From contig NZ_CP024962.1 in assembly GCF_002804205.1 (NCBI RefSeq), positions 310,001-374,000 on the forward strand: a stretch of DNA of 64,000 bases. The letters run 5' to 3'. The position numbers were made by a program, and so were the translations under genes. Origin of the DNA: Entomoplasma freundtii (GTDB lineage Bacteria > Bacillota_I > Bacilli_A > Mycoplasmatales > Mycoplasmataceae). The notes under the pieces were generated by a model that saw only the letters and a list, made by a program, of their open reading frames with translations, was not told the DNA's origin and searched no databases. Positions 21,916 to 33,038 of the stretch are shown piece by piece (within the stretch, counting starts at the first letter, position 1; the number at the start of each line of letters is the position of its first letter).

Positions 21916-23165
21916 ATGAAGCTTTTGAAAGCCTTATTAGCGACTAGTACTTTAGGAACTATTTCTCTACCAACTACCTTATCAATTATTAGTAACCAAA
22001 CTTTACATAGCCTTGATAAACATAATCTTGAACTTCTTGAATTAAGTTCCTTTGAAAATTTATTTAATAATGTTATTGCATGGTCGAAAATAATACTTTT
22101 TGAGATAAGAATAAGGTGCAATTTAGCCATTGGAAAGATGGCAGCACTCAAGATATTCAAGATATATTTTATGCCACTATTCCAGGAGTTTACGAAAAGT
22201 ATTTTGATAATCAAAAGTGTTCTTTAACTTCGCTTTATGCCAACATGATTGCTGAAAGATAAGTAAAGACTTATGAAGCAAACTTTAGAAACGCTTCAAA
22301 TAATCCTCAAGAATTTAAAAGAGCATACCGAAACGTAGTGAAGAAACTAGCAGGACTTAAAGAAACAGATTTTTCAATTGCCGAATTTAAAGGTCACCTG
22401 CTTCATGATGAAGGAGCCCCAATTGCCTTACCAAAGAAATCGGCTGAAAAAATGAAAAAGGTGTTGTTTGCAAAGGACATTAAACTAAATAATGTTTTTG
22501 TCGAAATTAATCCAGCTGTTTATAACAAAACCAACCCTGAATTGATTGAGTTATATAGCTATGCTATTAATTATTCTGTTACAGCTGACGGAGAAGTTGT
22601 GGAAGACAACCTTTCAGTTTATAAGGCTGATGACTTGTTTTCGGATAATAATTTTTTAGAACCTTATGAATTGTCTTTATCTTATCTCTCAAAGCCTAAT
22701 GGTGATATCGAGGGTGTTAATTGGGAGGCAAAACATATTGATCCAGCAAAACCATTAAGTCTTTGATCATGAAAAGGTGAAGATGGCGAAAACTATGTGC
22801 GCATAGATATTCCTGTTGATGGTAGTTGGCAAGGAAAACGTCTGCGCTTTAGTGATGGAATAAAAGATTATCAAATTAGTGCCCGCCCGAAAGATGGCAA
22901 AATTGTGGAGAGCACAGTGAAATCAGAAGTCGAATGAGTATCGCTCCCTCGTGAGATACATATCGATAAACCTTTTACGCTTCCATACCAACCCGGGAAT
23001 GTCTATTATATGCATGGAGATCTTTGAGTTGAAAAGTTCCAAGAGCCTTCGCCTTCACTAGTCTTTCTTGTAAATCTAGACTTCAAGACGAAAACCCAAG
23101 ATGGTGAGAATTACGCACACCTTTTTTATCAATACAACTTTGTTATTAACTTTGTGAGTGTTTAA
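21916..23165 (+). pseudogene. Decayed secreted/surface protein gene
   Basis: The first ~50 codons encode a signal-peptide-like start (MKLLKALLATSTLGTISLP...) without a lipobox cysteine. The coding frame then shifts near 22065-22080 into one reading MVENNTFWDKNKVQF onward, hits a TAA at 22260-22262, and resumes in the same frame for about 300 codons to the stop at 23163. The distal part is soluble and repeat-free, with TGA-Trp codons and beta-rich segments. So at least one indel and one nonsense mutation have broken it. A strong ribosome site (AAAAGGAG) remains, which suggests recent decay. No family was recognised. If the lesions are sequencing errors it would be a ~415-residue exported protein. 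Confidence 0.7.
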
Positions 23166-23205
23166 AAATATCAAAACTATGCCGGATGGCATAGTTTTGA
23201 TATTT
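23166..23205 (+). terminator. 18-bp inverted repeat, terminator-like
   Basis: AAATATCAAAACTATGCC pairs perfectly with GGCATAGTTTTGATATTT across the loop GGAT. It starts immediately after the stop of the decayed surface-protein gene, whose terminator it probably was. Confidence 0.65.
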
Positions 23206-23348
23206 AGAGTTGCAAACTCATGGAAACGTTTGGTTTGTTTAGAAAGCCCGTTGGCTTTGGTAAGAAGAATTAAAAGTAATAATTATAATGTTAAACCAAT
23301 AAAAACTAACCAAACCGCTTTTTGTAAATTCAAAATGTTTAAACTTAC

Positions 23349-23393
23349 TAAATGGAAAATTATTTTCTTAACAAGAAAATAATTTTCCATTTA
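23349..23393. repeat. 21-bp perfect inverted repeat with 3-base loop
   Basis: TAAATGGAAAATTATTTTCTT pairs perfectly with its complement across AAC. It lies just upstream of udk and downstream of the other hairpin. It may be a second terminator (its 3' arm is not followed by a clean T run) or the remnant of a mobile-element end. The tight loop means it should extrude easily. Confidence 0.6.
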
Positions 23394-23431
23394 ACTTTTG
23401 TTTAGCCTCTTTATCCAAGGTTAAAAATTTG

Positions 23432-23437
23432 TATAAT
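23432..23437 (+). promoter_or_regulatory. Probable -10 box of udk
   Basis: Perfect TATAAT 17 bases before the udk start. The best -35 candidates are poor: TTATCC with a 15-base spacer, or TTGTTT too far upstream. Confidence 0.4.
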
Positions 23438-23454
23438 TTATAAAAAGGAACCTT

Positions 23455-24093
23455 ATGACTGAAAAGAAACCTGTCTTTTTTATTATTATTGCTGGAGGAA
23501 CGGCTTCGGGAAAAAGTACTGTGGCACGTAAAATTGCCCATGATTTAAAAAATAAACCTGTAACCCATCTTTCAATGGATAACTATTATAAAAACTTTGC
23601 CGATTTGAGTTTTGCCGAACGGCAAAAAATTAACTATGATCATCCCCATAGTCTTGATATTGACTTATTAAGCAAACATTTAACGCAACTTAAAAACCGG
23701 GAATCAATTGATGTGCCTGTTTATGATTTCAAGACTCACTCACGCTCAAAAGAAACCAAAAAAGTCGAACCCGCTGATGTTGTTATTTTAGATGGTCTGT
23801 TGGCTTTACACATTAAAGAAATTCGGGATATGGCCGATTTAAAGGTCTTTATTAAGACTGAAGATGATGTTCGTTTTATCCGCCGTTTAGAACGCGATAT
23901 TTATGACCGCGGAAGATCAACAGAAAGTGTTATTGCCCAATATTTAAACACAGTTAAACCAATGCATGATGCCTTTGTAGCACCAAGTATGGATTTAGCT
24001 GATATTATTGTTCCTTATTATGAAGGTAACGATCGGGCTGTCGATTTAGTAACAACCAAAGTAAAAGCAATTATTAGAAAAAATAATAAATAA
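23455..24093 (+). CDS. udk: Uridine kinase
   Basis: Pyrimidine-salvage enzyme (212 aa) that phosphorylates uridine or cytidine with ATP or GTP. The P-loop is AGGTASGKST at residues 13-22, followed by LSMDNYYKNF, the DHPHSLDIDLL substrate segment, VPVYDFKTHSR and the RRLERDIYDRGR lid region, all at standard places. The length matches the family. The start follows AAAAGGAACC. It is expected in an organism that depends on nucleoside salvage. The KAP ATPase gene begins 21 bases after its stop, without a terminator between them. Confidence 0.96.
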   Translation: MTEKKPVFFIIIAGGTASGKSTVARKIAHDLKNKPVTHLSMDNYYKNFADLSFAERQKINYDHPHSLDIDLLSKHLTQLKNRESIDVPVYDFKTHSRSKETKKVEPADVVILDGLLALHIKEIRDMADLKVFIKTEDDVRFIRRLERDIYDRGRSTESVIAQYLNTVKPMHDAFVAPSMDLADIIVPYYEGNDRAVDLVTTKVKAIIRKNNK

Positions 24094-24114
24094 CTTTTCT
24101 TTAAAGGTAATTCT

Positions 24115-25590
24115 ATGAAATATTCAAAACTGACCCAATTATTTTCAAGCGATATAATAGGTTATTTTAACAGAGCAAAAGAAGTTGAGTTCTTTATACT
24201 TCCTAATTATAAAAATAATGTTGCTATCAATGGATGCTGAGGAAGTGGAAAAACGGTTTTTCTTGAAAATGTAGAAAAAACAGTATCAAAAAAATGTCTG
24301 GAACTTCAAAATAAAAAAACTATTACACTTTTGATAAAACTATGAAAATACGAAGTTATTGATAATAACTTTTTTTTAGTTGTTGTAAAAGATATTATTC
24401 AAAATATCCTTGATCAAGTAGTGGAGGTTGACAAGAAGCAGAAAGGGAAAATTAAAAAATGGACTAAAAAATTAGTTGATGAAATGGAAAAACTTTCGTG
24501 ATCACTGAACTTCGGTTTTTCATGTGCAAATTTAACATTGTCTAAAGGAGTGAAAAATATATTAAATATTAATGATAATTTTTCTTTTTTCAAAGGAATA
24601 ACTTCTCTTATAAATTATTTAAGGAAACTTTTTAAAAATTTTTCAGAATATAATTTCCTTATTGGTTTTGATGATTTGGACCGATGTTCTGAAGAAAATA
24701 TTTTAAAACTTTTAACAGTTCTAAAAATAATTTTCTTTGAAATAAAAGAACAAAATGTCTTTTTTGTAACAACGATAAATTCGAAACAAATAGATTGTCT
24801 AAACAAATCTACTGAAAGTTATATTCAGAAAATTTTTGATTACATATTTGATTTGGAAAATGAAATAGAATATTCTTCACAAATTGGTAAAAGAAATCCT
24901 TATGAGTCTAATTTGATAAATCATTTTAAGTATAAAAATTATAGATTTGTAGATAATTTGAATTTTAAAGAAATAAGTTCGGAAACTTCAACAAGCAAAC
25001 CCGAAATATTAGCGAATAATTTTTATTGCCTATATAAGGAACTTCTTAATAATACTAAAGTAATACTGAAAATGAATGAAGTTGAAAGAATACAAAAATG
25101 ATTAGAGGATAAAAAAAATTTTATTTATTCCCAAAATAACTTTAATAGTTTTATAAATAGCCAAGCTTTCGAAGATATTTGAACTTCCTTAAAAAATAAA
25201 ATAATCAAACCTTTTTATTTTTGCTTTATAAAAAAAGACAAATATATTTATTTGCCCTGAAGTATATTGTTTTTTGTTAATCTAAATTCTTTGGAAGAAC
25301 ATTTAGAAAAGTTAAGTTATTTGTATCCTTTTAACCCTGATGAATATCCGGAATTTAAGGACAAAATAAAAGGCAACTATTTTACAATTCCTATAATTCT
25401 CGATTATTTTGAGCAACTAAACTCAACTATTTTTTTAGATACAAGTACCCAAATTTTTATAGACAATTTGATTGACATTTTTGATGATTGTAATATTTAT
25501 AATCAAAAAAATCACGCTAGTTATACTCATTTGGCATGAACCTGAACCGAAGAAATTTTTGAAGATTTAATAAAACATAATCAAAGTTAA
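24115..25590 (+). CDS. KAP-family P-loop NTPase
   Basis: A 491-aa protein. Walker A is NGCWGSGKT at residues 39-47, where the Trp is encoded by TGA, and Walker B is the classical KAP motif FDDLDRC (D186-D190). Sensor-like residues follow in VFFVTTINSK. Most KAP NTPases carry membrane helices inserted in the P-loop domain; here only weakly hydrophobic segments are seen, so it may be peripheral. The C-terminal ~250 residues are Asn/Lys/Phe-rich and unrecognised. Some KAP proteins block phage growth, for example PifA, but this one has no known activity. It lies directly behind udk, and its composition is more AT-rich than udk, which suggests acquisition. A terminator follows. Confidence 0.8.
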
Positions 25591-25601
25591 CAATTTTATG
25601 T

Positions 25602-25641
25602 ATTTTAAAACCTGTGAAAAAAATTTCACAGGTTTTAAAAT
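25602..25641. terminator. Bidirectional terminator, 18-bp stem
   Basis: ATTTTAAAACCTGTGAAA pairs perfectly with TTTCACAGGTTTTAAAAT. It lies between the converging KAP gene and the mannosidase operon. Confidence 0.88.
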
Positions 25642-25670
25642 TTTTATTATTATTTTATGGGAAAAATACT

Positions 25671-26003
25671 TTAAATCGTTTGGTGAAGATTCAAAATCTC
25701 TTTTTTCATCTCCATATTCTCACGAGTGAAAATAACCATTAATTCTGCCTTAGTTAAATGATCTTGCGCATGAACTAATAGAATATTTGTTTCAATCCCT
25801 TTGCCTTGGGCAAAATCAAATAAAAGTTCGCTATGAGTTTTATGAGCTTCTAGTAAGACATCTTCGGCTAATTTTAGTTTGGCTTCGGCTTTGGCAAAGT
25901 CATTTTTTCTAATTAAGCCAATTGCTTCCATTGAATAACTAAATGAATCCCCAGCTTGCGAGACGATTCCAAAAGAAATTTCTTCTAATTTTTTTGCTTC
26001 CAT
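25671..26003 (-). CDS. PTS EIIA, lactose/cellobiose family
   Basis: Phosphocarrier of 110 aa, all-helical by composition, with the family active-site motif LVHAQDHLT. It is the last gene of the ten-gene minus-strand operon, two bases after the alpha-mannosidase stop. The matching EIIB is the first gene of the same operon and the two matching EIIC genes are in the middle, so together they make a complete lactose/cellobiose-type permease. The substrate is likely a beta- or alpha-linked oligosaccharide, undefined. Confidence 0.9.
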   Translation of the reverse strand: MEAKKLEEISFGIVSQAGDSFSYSMEAIGLIRKNDFAKAEAKLKLAEDVLLEAHKTHSELLFDFAQGKGIETNILLVHAQDHLTKAELMVIFTRENMEMKKEILNLHQTI

Positions 26004-26005
26004 TT

Positions 26006-28672
26006 TTACACATTTTCTACTCAGAATGTACGTACTTCATTAGCTCCAAAACTTGTTTGGGGAGCAATTTGGTTTTCCATCAAGTCCATTTCTTTAAACT
26101 CATTTGGCATTAAGAAAGCAACATTTTCAAATGTTGGGTTATACATTCTAATTACATATCCGTTTTTGTCATAGGCTTTTTTAAAGGCGCTTACGACAAT
26201 ATTTTCTGGTAAGTTTAAGTCATGACTAAATTTTTGTCCTTTTGACAAAGGTTTTTTAGCCATCACGAAGGTATCCCCTTTTCAGTGGAATGGATTAATA
26301 TCTTGTTTTTGGTAATAAACCGCAGGTGATGCTTTATCTTTTGCTATCCGAACCAAATTATCGAGTTGGTTAATCAAGACATTAAATTCGATAGAAAGCG
26401 GTTTATTGAGGTTCGCTTCTGGCGTAGCGTGAGGATAATGGTCAATACCAGAGCTACGCCCTGGACGATAAGCTAAACCACGACGACCAATTGTTGAGTA
26501 ACCACGGAATAAAGTTAACGAAATAATGTTGTCATTTAAGATTTGGTATTCGTTATTGCCCAGTGTAGTTAAAGCATAAGCTAACTCATGATCTTTTAAA
26601 TAACAAACACTTTCCATTGCTTCAATTTCGATAGGGCAATCATGTCATTTTTCGGTTTCTCAAACAGCCATTTGTTCAGTTAAATTTAGGGGTCGTTCAA
26701 TCACTCCAAATGAAGTATCACCAAATGATGTAGTGGCTTTTAACCCGGTTTTACAATTCATTTTTCACTTAATATCTTTAGCTTGGTTATCAAGATCAAG
26801 TGTAAACTTAATTGTTTTTTTATTTAAAATGATTCGTAATTTCAAATCTTGGTTAATTTCTTCTTTGGAATCTAACTCTTTAGCCACTTTAAATTTGTAG
26901 AATAAGTTTAAAGTTTGTTCCCCATTCGAAACTGCTTTTTCAGCTGTTAATTTAACAAAGGTTGAAGTAACGCCAGGATAGATTTTTGATGGTGAAAAAT
27001 CATAAGAATCACCGGCATCAAATTGACTTTCTAAAACAAAAGCATCCTCAACCAACTGGTCATTTTCTTTAATTAATAAATTAATATGACCTGTTTCTGG
27101 ATTGGCTACTAAAGCATAATCATCATTTTCAATTGTTCAATCTTCTTTGGCAACAATCAATGGTCATGGACTAGCTTGCTCTTCAATTTTAAAAACTTTA
27201 AATGATAAAGGTTCAATCATCCCAAAATCAGCATTAATGGTTGTTCAAAATTGCCCTTTTTCATCAAAGTTGTAGTCTTGACGATGGGCATTTTCATACA
27301 TCTTGAATTCTTCAATATTGATATGTTTTTGGTCTCGGACGTTAACCATTACTTCTTTATCATTATCCAGAATTTTAAATGATGGTTTTCTCGTAAAGAT
27401 AGCTATCTCATCTTCAATATTTTTTGCATAAGGTTTTAAATTAAAGACCGCTAACTCATTTTTTTGTAAGCCATGAGCTTCGGTAATGCGGCGCTTCATT
27501 AAAGTATTTAAACTTTCTAAAGCGGCAATCGCTGCATTTAACCTCTCGACAATTGTATTGTTGGTTTCATCGGTATTACAGGCTCCTGCACTATCGTGAG
27601 CTTGCGATTCTAATAATCTTTTTAAATTATATTCAATAATTTCAGCCGGATAATTGCCTCCGTACTTTTCAAACATAATCCCTAATGGTTCGGTTTCGTG
27701 ATAAATTAGATACTCAAGTTTTTTACCTAAATATTTAATGTCATAACGACTTGAAGTAATGGTTTTATGAGTTCTTGAGAATTGCCCAAAACGTAATTCT
27801 CCTTCAATATTACCTAGGCCTTGCATTTGCGTACGAGTAAATAAATCATCCATAAAGGTGTCATAGTCTGAAAGGACTCATTCATGCTCCGGATCGATTT
27901 TATTTAATTCCACCATTCATTGAGCTAAACCATCATAAATTGGTAATTGGTCACTCCCAAATGGCATTAAAATTAAGCCCCCGGTATTTTTTGACACTTC
28001 TTCTAACAAAGGTAAAACGTGTTTCGCAGCATTTTCTAAATAAATTTTGGCTTGTTCTGCCATGTCTTCCAATGTCCATTTTTCGACAAAACGTTCAAGC
28101 GACGGACCAACACCAATTCCATAACCATGTTTAAACAAGTTATAAATTGGAATTGTCGTTCCATCAATACCAGTTCATTGGTTAAAAACACCTTTTTCAA
28201 TTTGTTTTTGGTAAATACCACGTCAATGAACAAGTCCTTTAAGGTTCGCTTTTTTGAGGATTTGTGGCAAGTTAGCATTAAACCCAAATGAATCAGGAAT
28301 ATAACCAACATGCATAGTATCGCCACCCAGTTTTTCCGTTGATTTAGTTCCTACCAAAAGGTTGCGGACAATTGATTCTCCTGTAGCGTTAAACGTATCT
28401 GTTTGGGTATACCAAGGCCCTAAAACCAATTTATTGGCTTGTACCAATTCTTCAACTTTCGCTTTGTTTTCTGGGAAATAACGCAAATAGTCATCGACAA
28501 CCGAATATTGACCATCATAAATAAATTTGTCAAACTCTTGGCTATCTCTTTTGTAAATATCATAAATTTTATCAATGTTATCAATTAAAAAAATGTCAGA
28601 AACATCTTTTGTAAAGTATCATTCTTTATCCCAGTGCGTTTGCGGAATAAAGTGAATTTTTCATTTTTTCAT
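26006..28672 (-). CDS. mngB: GH38 alpha-mannosidase / mannosylglycerate hydrolase-like
   Basis: Cytoplasmic glycosidase of 888 aa. The GH38 catalytic N terminus begins PQTHWDKEWYF, with metal ligands H13 and D15, and continues to HVGYIPDSFGF with the predicted nucleophile D127. Then come the helical linker (ESQAHDSAGACN, with a metal-binding His) and a long beta domain. Size and domain order match E. coli MngB, which hydrolyses 2-O-(6-phospho-mannosyl)-D-glycerate. The start overlaps the end of the EIIABC gene by 47 bases, the same neighbour pair as E. coli mngA-mngB. The symbol reflects that pairing; a general phospho-alpha-mannosidase is an equally fair reading. No signal peptide. Confidence 0.85.
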
Positions 28673-30581
28673 TTTCTATCCTCTTATTTGGTAAATAACA
28701 AAGTGTATGGATTGCTCCTCCCACGAAAGAACCACCTAACAAAATAATCAAGTACATGGCATTTGGCACGATAAAATAATCATCCATTGAAAAGCTAAAT
28801 AATAAACTAAAGAGATTGTTCATTCCGCCAAAGAATTGGAGGTTGGTAAACCCAATTGCTGCGCCAACAACTAGTGAAGTTAAAATATGGGCTAATAAGG
28901 TTCGTCAGCCATATTTCTTCCGAAAGTAGAGAAAGCCTTCTGAAATTGAACGCATGACCGCTATCCCGGCTTCTTTGGTAGCTTCTTGTTCCGTGGTCTC
29001 AAGATATTTTCAACTCAACATACCACGGACCCAAACGGCGGCACAAGGAATAATAATTCCCATTGCTGTCGCAGTGATTGGGGTCATTCAAATTTGATGA
29101 GCATCAAAAGCAAAGGAATCATAAAAGAAGAAACCAGAGATCATCAAGCTTCACTTATTAATGAAGCCTCCTGAATCTCAAGCCATTCCTAAAATAAAGG
29201 CAAAGGCAATTATTCATCTAAATCACCAATATTCATTGACTTTAATAATACCTTTATAAAAATCGGCATTAAGAGTGGCTAAACTCGTATAGTTATAAAA
29301 AAGAAAAGTGAATAAAATTAAGGGAATCGCAAGATTAATAAGGAATTTAAAACCATAATAAAAGTTTTCGCGTACTCAAGAATGTTTTTCTTTTTTGAAG
29401 AAAAACATTCTATTGAGAGAGGAGAAACCCTTCATTAAGGAAATAACAATGATGAAGCTTCCAACCAAACCTAATAAACCATAACTACCATGGTCCTTAA
29501 CAACATAGTTATATTCAGTTAAACTTGCGGAGATAGCAAAAATAGTGAAGGTAAAAACATGGTTTTTAGGGTAAACCTTATGTACAAATAAGGCAAGCAG
29601 AAATGAGGTTGCAAGGACGCCAAGGTATTGGGCTCCATCAATAAAAGTATTAAAGAAGACATTGTTTTTTGTTGCAGGAAAACTAGTAATATAGAGTGAA
29701 ATCCCAACTAAAGCACCTAAGATAAAGTAAATATTAAAGGTACTACTTGAAGCTGAATTTAAATGTTTGAATAAATCTAACCTTAAAAAAGCAAGGTATT
29801 TATTTTCGACTCTTTGCGATTTTAATTGCTCAAACACTTGGTCGGGATTCTTCATAACATCAGTTGTCCGTACCCGCACAACATTTTTATGTTTTATATG
29901 CGTTAAATCCAAACTTTTATCAACTGCTAAAATGACCCCTTTAGCTTGCTCTAAATCTTCTGGGGTAATAATGTTTAAATCACCCTTATTGCCATGAGTT
30001 TCCACTTTGATTTGGAAATCATGATTTTGAGCATATTGCTTTAGCTGTTCTTCAACCAAATAGGTATGGGCTAAACCAAAAGTACAAGCGGAGACGGCTA
30101 AATAATAAGGTTTATTGATAACTAAGTCTTCTTTTTGGGCTCTTGGCTCAGTAGTTAACAAATTAATAATGTCAGTTTTTTTGTCCGAGTTTTTTAGTAA
30201 AGTTAACGCGCTGGGGTCCATAAGAAAGTTCGCAAGGTTACCAAGGATTTGGACATGTTCATCAGCTGTATTTTCGGGCACTAAAATACAAAATATTAAA
30301 TTCACCGGTTGATTATCTAATGATTGCCAATCCATCGCCTGTTGTAGCCGAATCATCAGAAGCCTTGTGGTCTCTAGTCCTTTAATTCGAGCATGAGGAA
30401 TTGCCACTCCATTACCAAACCCAGTTGTATCGATTGTTTCTCGCTCTATAAGACTCTCTAAAATTACTTGAGCAATTTTGGGGTCATTTTGGTTAGCGAC
30501 AAATTGAAAGATGTCTTTTTTTGAGTGAAAAATGTTTTCAAGGAAAAAAATATCTTGATCACTAATGATTTTTTTTGACAT
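28626..30581 (-). CDS. mngA: PTS EIIABC, fructose family, MngA-like
   Basis: Three-domain permease of 651 aa. EIIA spans residues 1-145 (phospho-His H63 in GVAIPHARI), EIIB about 155-250 (phospho-Cys C166 in AVSACTFGLAHTYL), then an EIIC of eight to ten membrane helices. MngA of E. coli has the same length and domain order and imports mannosylglycerate. ATG at 30593 is an alternative start, but the ATG at 30581 has GGGTGAG correctly placed upstream. The 5' end overlaps the 168-aa gene by 20 bases and the 3' end overlaps the mannosidase. Fructose is excluded only by context. Confidence 0.85.
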
Positions 30582-31068
30582 TTTCTCACCCATCTAATAT
30601 CTCGGTTTCTTTTTGTAAACGTAACGTTCCAAGATCATTATTCTTTTTTTGCAATTCCTGATTTTTAAACTGCAACCTGATAATTTCATTATTAAATTTT
30701 TTATTTCAAATTGAAGCTGAATTAGTTAATAATTTGTTCTCAATCAAATCATTAAGATAATCGTTCATTTCTAATAAATGTAAATTAAAAACATATTCTG
30801 GAGAATTAATTAATTCTAAGAGTCTATTTCTAATGTAGTCATTTAACTGGGCAATATTTGCGTTTTCGGTTTCTTGTAAGTGATTATTAGTATTTATAAT
30901 TGCTTCTAAACTAATAAAATTATCTTCATGATTATCTTCCTTGGTCTCGATTTCAACTACAGCATTACTTTTTTCATTTTTTTTGAAAAAAGTAGATAGA
31001 GTTTTAAGACCCAAGATTAAGATAATGAAACCAAATAAACTTAAAATCACAATTCAAGTTGCATTCAT
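30562..31068 (-). CDS. Membrane-anchored coiled-coil protein in the mannosidase operon
   Basis: A 168-aa protein with one N-terminal helix (residues 5-25), a polar acidic linker and two helical stretches; the C-terminal ~60 residues (NNEIIRLQFKNQELQKKNND region) look like a coiled coil. No family was recognised. It follows the second EIIC gene behind AAGGAAG and overlaps the EIIABC start. Its topology would place a cytoplasmic coiled coil at the membrane beside two permeases, but no function can be given. Confidence 0.7.
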
Positions 31069-31112
31069 TTAATCTTCCTTTTATAAAATTGCTCTTTTTA
31101 CGATGTTAATTA

Positions 31113-32744
31113 TTAAGCTTGAGCTAAAACTTCTTGCTCTTTAGTTTTGGCTGCCTTGGCTGCTAAACGTGCTTGCTTTTCTACTTCTTTTTTAAGTCTG
31201 GCTTTTTCTTCAACTTTTTCTTGGTATTTTGGTCCAATAAAGACAAATGGTAATCAAACTAAGAAAGAAATAGCTAACTGAATGACCGACACAAGAATTG
31301 ATCACCAATCAAAATCAGTAGCAAAGAGGACGTTTAAACCATAAGGCATTGTTGGTGTTCATACCACCCCAGGACGAATTCAGTGAATTAAGATTCAAAC
31401 ATGACCTAATGTATAAGTAAGAACAAATCCAAATGTATAGGGAATAAAGTAAACTGGGTTTAAAACAATTGGTACTCCAAAGTTTACCGGCTCATTAATA
31501 CCGAAAACACCCGGAACAATTGACAATTTAGCAATGTCTTTATGGACTTTTGACTTAGTAAAAATTAATAAACCTATGAGGAACCCTAGTGTTGCACCGG
31601 TGCCGCCAACATAACCTAACCCGGCCATAGGAATTGGCATTAATCCTGCTTGATCAACCCCACTGACATTAATAACATCATTTCAGTAATCAGTTCCATA
31701 GCGCCCAGTTTTTCATAGCGATCAGTAAGCAGTATTTCTTAAAACATTCGCATCCCAAATAATTGCAGTAACTGGTGTTAAAATGTTAGTTCCGTGGATT
31801 CCAAAGAACCAAAAGAAAGCGACTAAGAAGGAAATAACGATTGTCACCCCAATATTTCCACTCAACCCCATTAATGGTTTTGCTAAACCAAATTCTAAGG
31901 CAATAAATAAAGTGGCTAATTGACGTGAATAAGTAGTGGTAGTAATTACGCCATTATTATCAGTTGTAGCACTGATTTCCCCACGAATATCCACCTCTGT
32001 TGCTAAAACATTCCAAAAACTATTTAAGAATGAGAAGGAAGTTAACACAATTGCTGAAACGAAAATCGCTCCAAACGCCTTCGCCACCATTGGGGGCACC
32101 GCATCAGGCATCTTCGGCACAAGCCACTTGACATCCATTAACTTGCAATACATCCAAGTTGCGAGCATACTTGCCAATAAGGCAATTAACATCCCGTTAG
32201 TACTTAAGAAGTTAGTGGCGAAGGTCGAAACTTCGCCAGCATTGTCACCACCGACAACGACTTGGTTAACTCCATCCAAAGGTTTCATGGCAAAGAAGAC
32301 CGCTACTGACAAAGCTGCAGCAATAATTCCATCTTTCCCATACGATTTCGCTAAGAAATAACCCATTCCCACAGCGACATAAATGGCAAAACCAGCCATT
32401 ACAGCTCAAAAAACGTTTTCTAATGGTGATCCGATTAACTTATGGACTCATTCTAGTCCTTCTGAGGTTCAATCTTTATCACCCTTAGCACTTTTAATAA
32501 ATCCTGCAATCATGGAGTTTTTGTGGAAGAACACATTACTCATGATTAAAGGAATCGCTGCTCCAGTTGTTAAGGTAAATGGCAACATAAAAGCATCACG
32601 AATCGCCACTAGAAAACGATTATTACCGACACTAGAGCCAACCTTGATAATTCCATTCATTGAATTCTCTCTGAACTTCGCAAACTTTTGTTTCTTATTT
32701 TGCGTGCGCAAAGCAGTATTCAAATTCTTATCAGAATTCTTCAT
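31113..32744 (-). CDS. PTS EIIC, lactose/cellobiose family (downstream copy)
   Basis: Membrane channel of 543 aa with about ten helices and the family motifs FGIHGTN and GINEPVNFGVPIVLNP. The C terminus ends in a charged Lys/Glu/Ala-rich tail. It is the second of two tandem copies. The first ~315 residues differ from the upstream copy at only about three positions and are nearly identical in DNA, while the last ~220 residues and the flanking DNA have diverged. That pattern fits duplication followed by gene conversion. It shares the operon's single EIIA and EIIB, so both copies probably use the same phosphorylation partners and may differ in substrate range through the C-terminal half. Confidence 0.9.
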
Positions 32745-33038
32745 TAAATCTTTCTATTTATCAAATTAGGTTTTACTCAAAAAATAAAAATTAGTAGATC
32801 AATAGTTAGTTATTTTAGGAGCCATTTTTCTAATTGATAAAATATTCTTTATTGTCCTGAAGTTAATTAATAAACGTCGTCTTGGCATTAAATAACTTCA
32901 GATTATGAAACAAGGAAAAGGAGTCAAGGTACCTAAACAATGGTTTGGGTAAGCTTTTGTCTCTTTTCCTTGCTTTTGTTTAGTATTAAATATTGGTTTA
33001 TTTTTAAAAACGGTTATTAATATTAAACGTAGTTATGA
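32745..33038. other. Spacer between the two EIIC copies
   Basis: About 290 bases. An imperfect hairpin at about 32906-32985 (AAACAAGGAAAAG against CTTTTCCTTG) could attenuate transcription between the copies. No gene was found. The ~20 bases before the downstream copy resemble those before the upstream copy. Confidence 0.4.

Noticed and set aside
31936-32361. Long plus-strand frames opposite both EIIC copies (also 33904-34299)
   Set aside because: They mirror the conserved EIIC codons on the other strand and have no ribosome site; duplication of the real gene explains their similarity.
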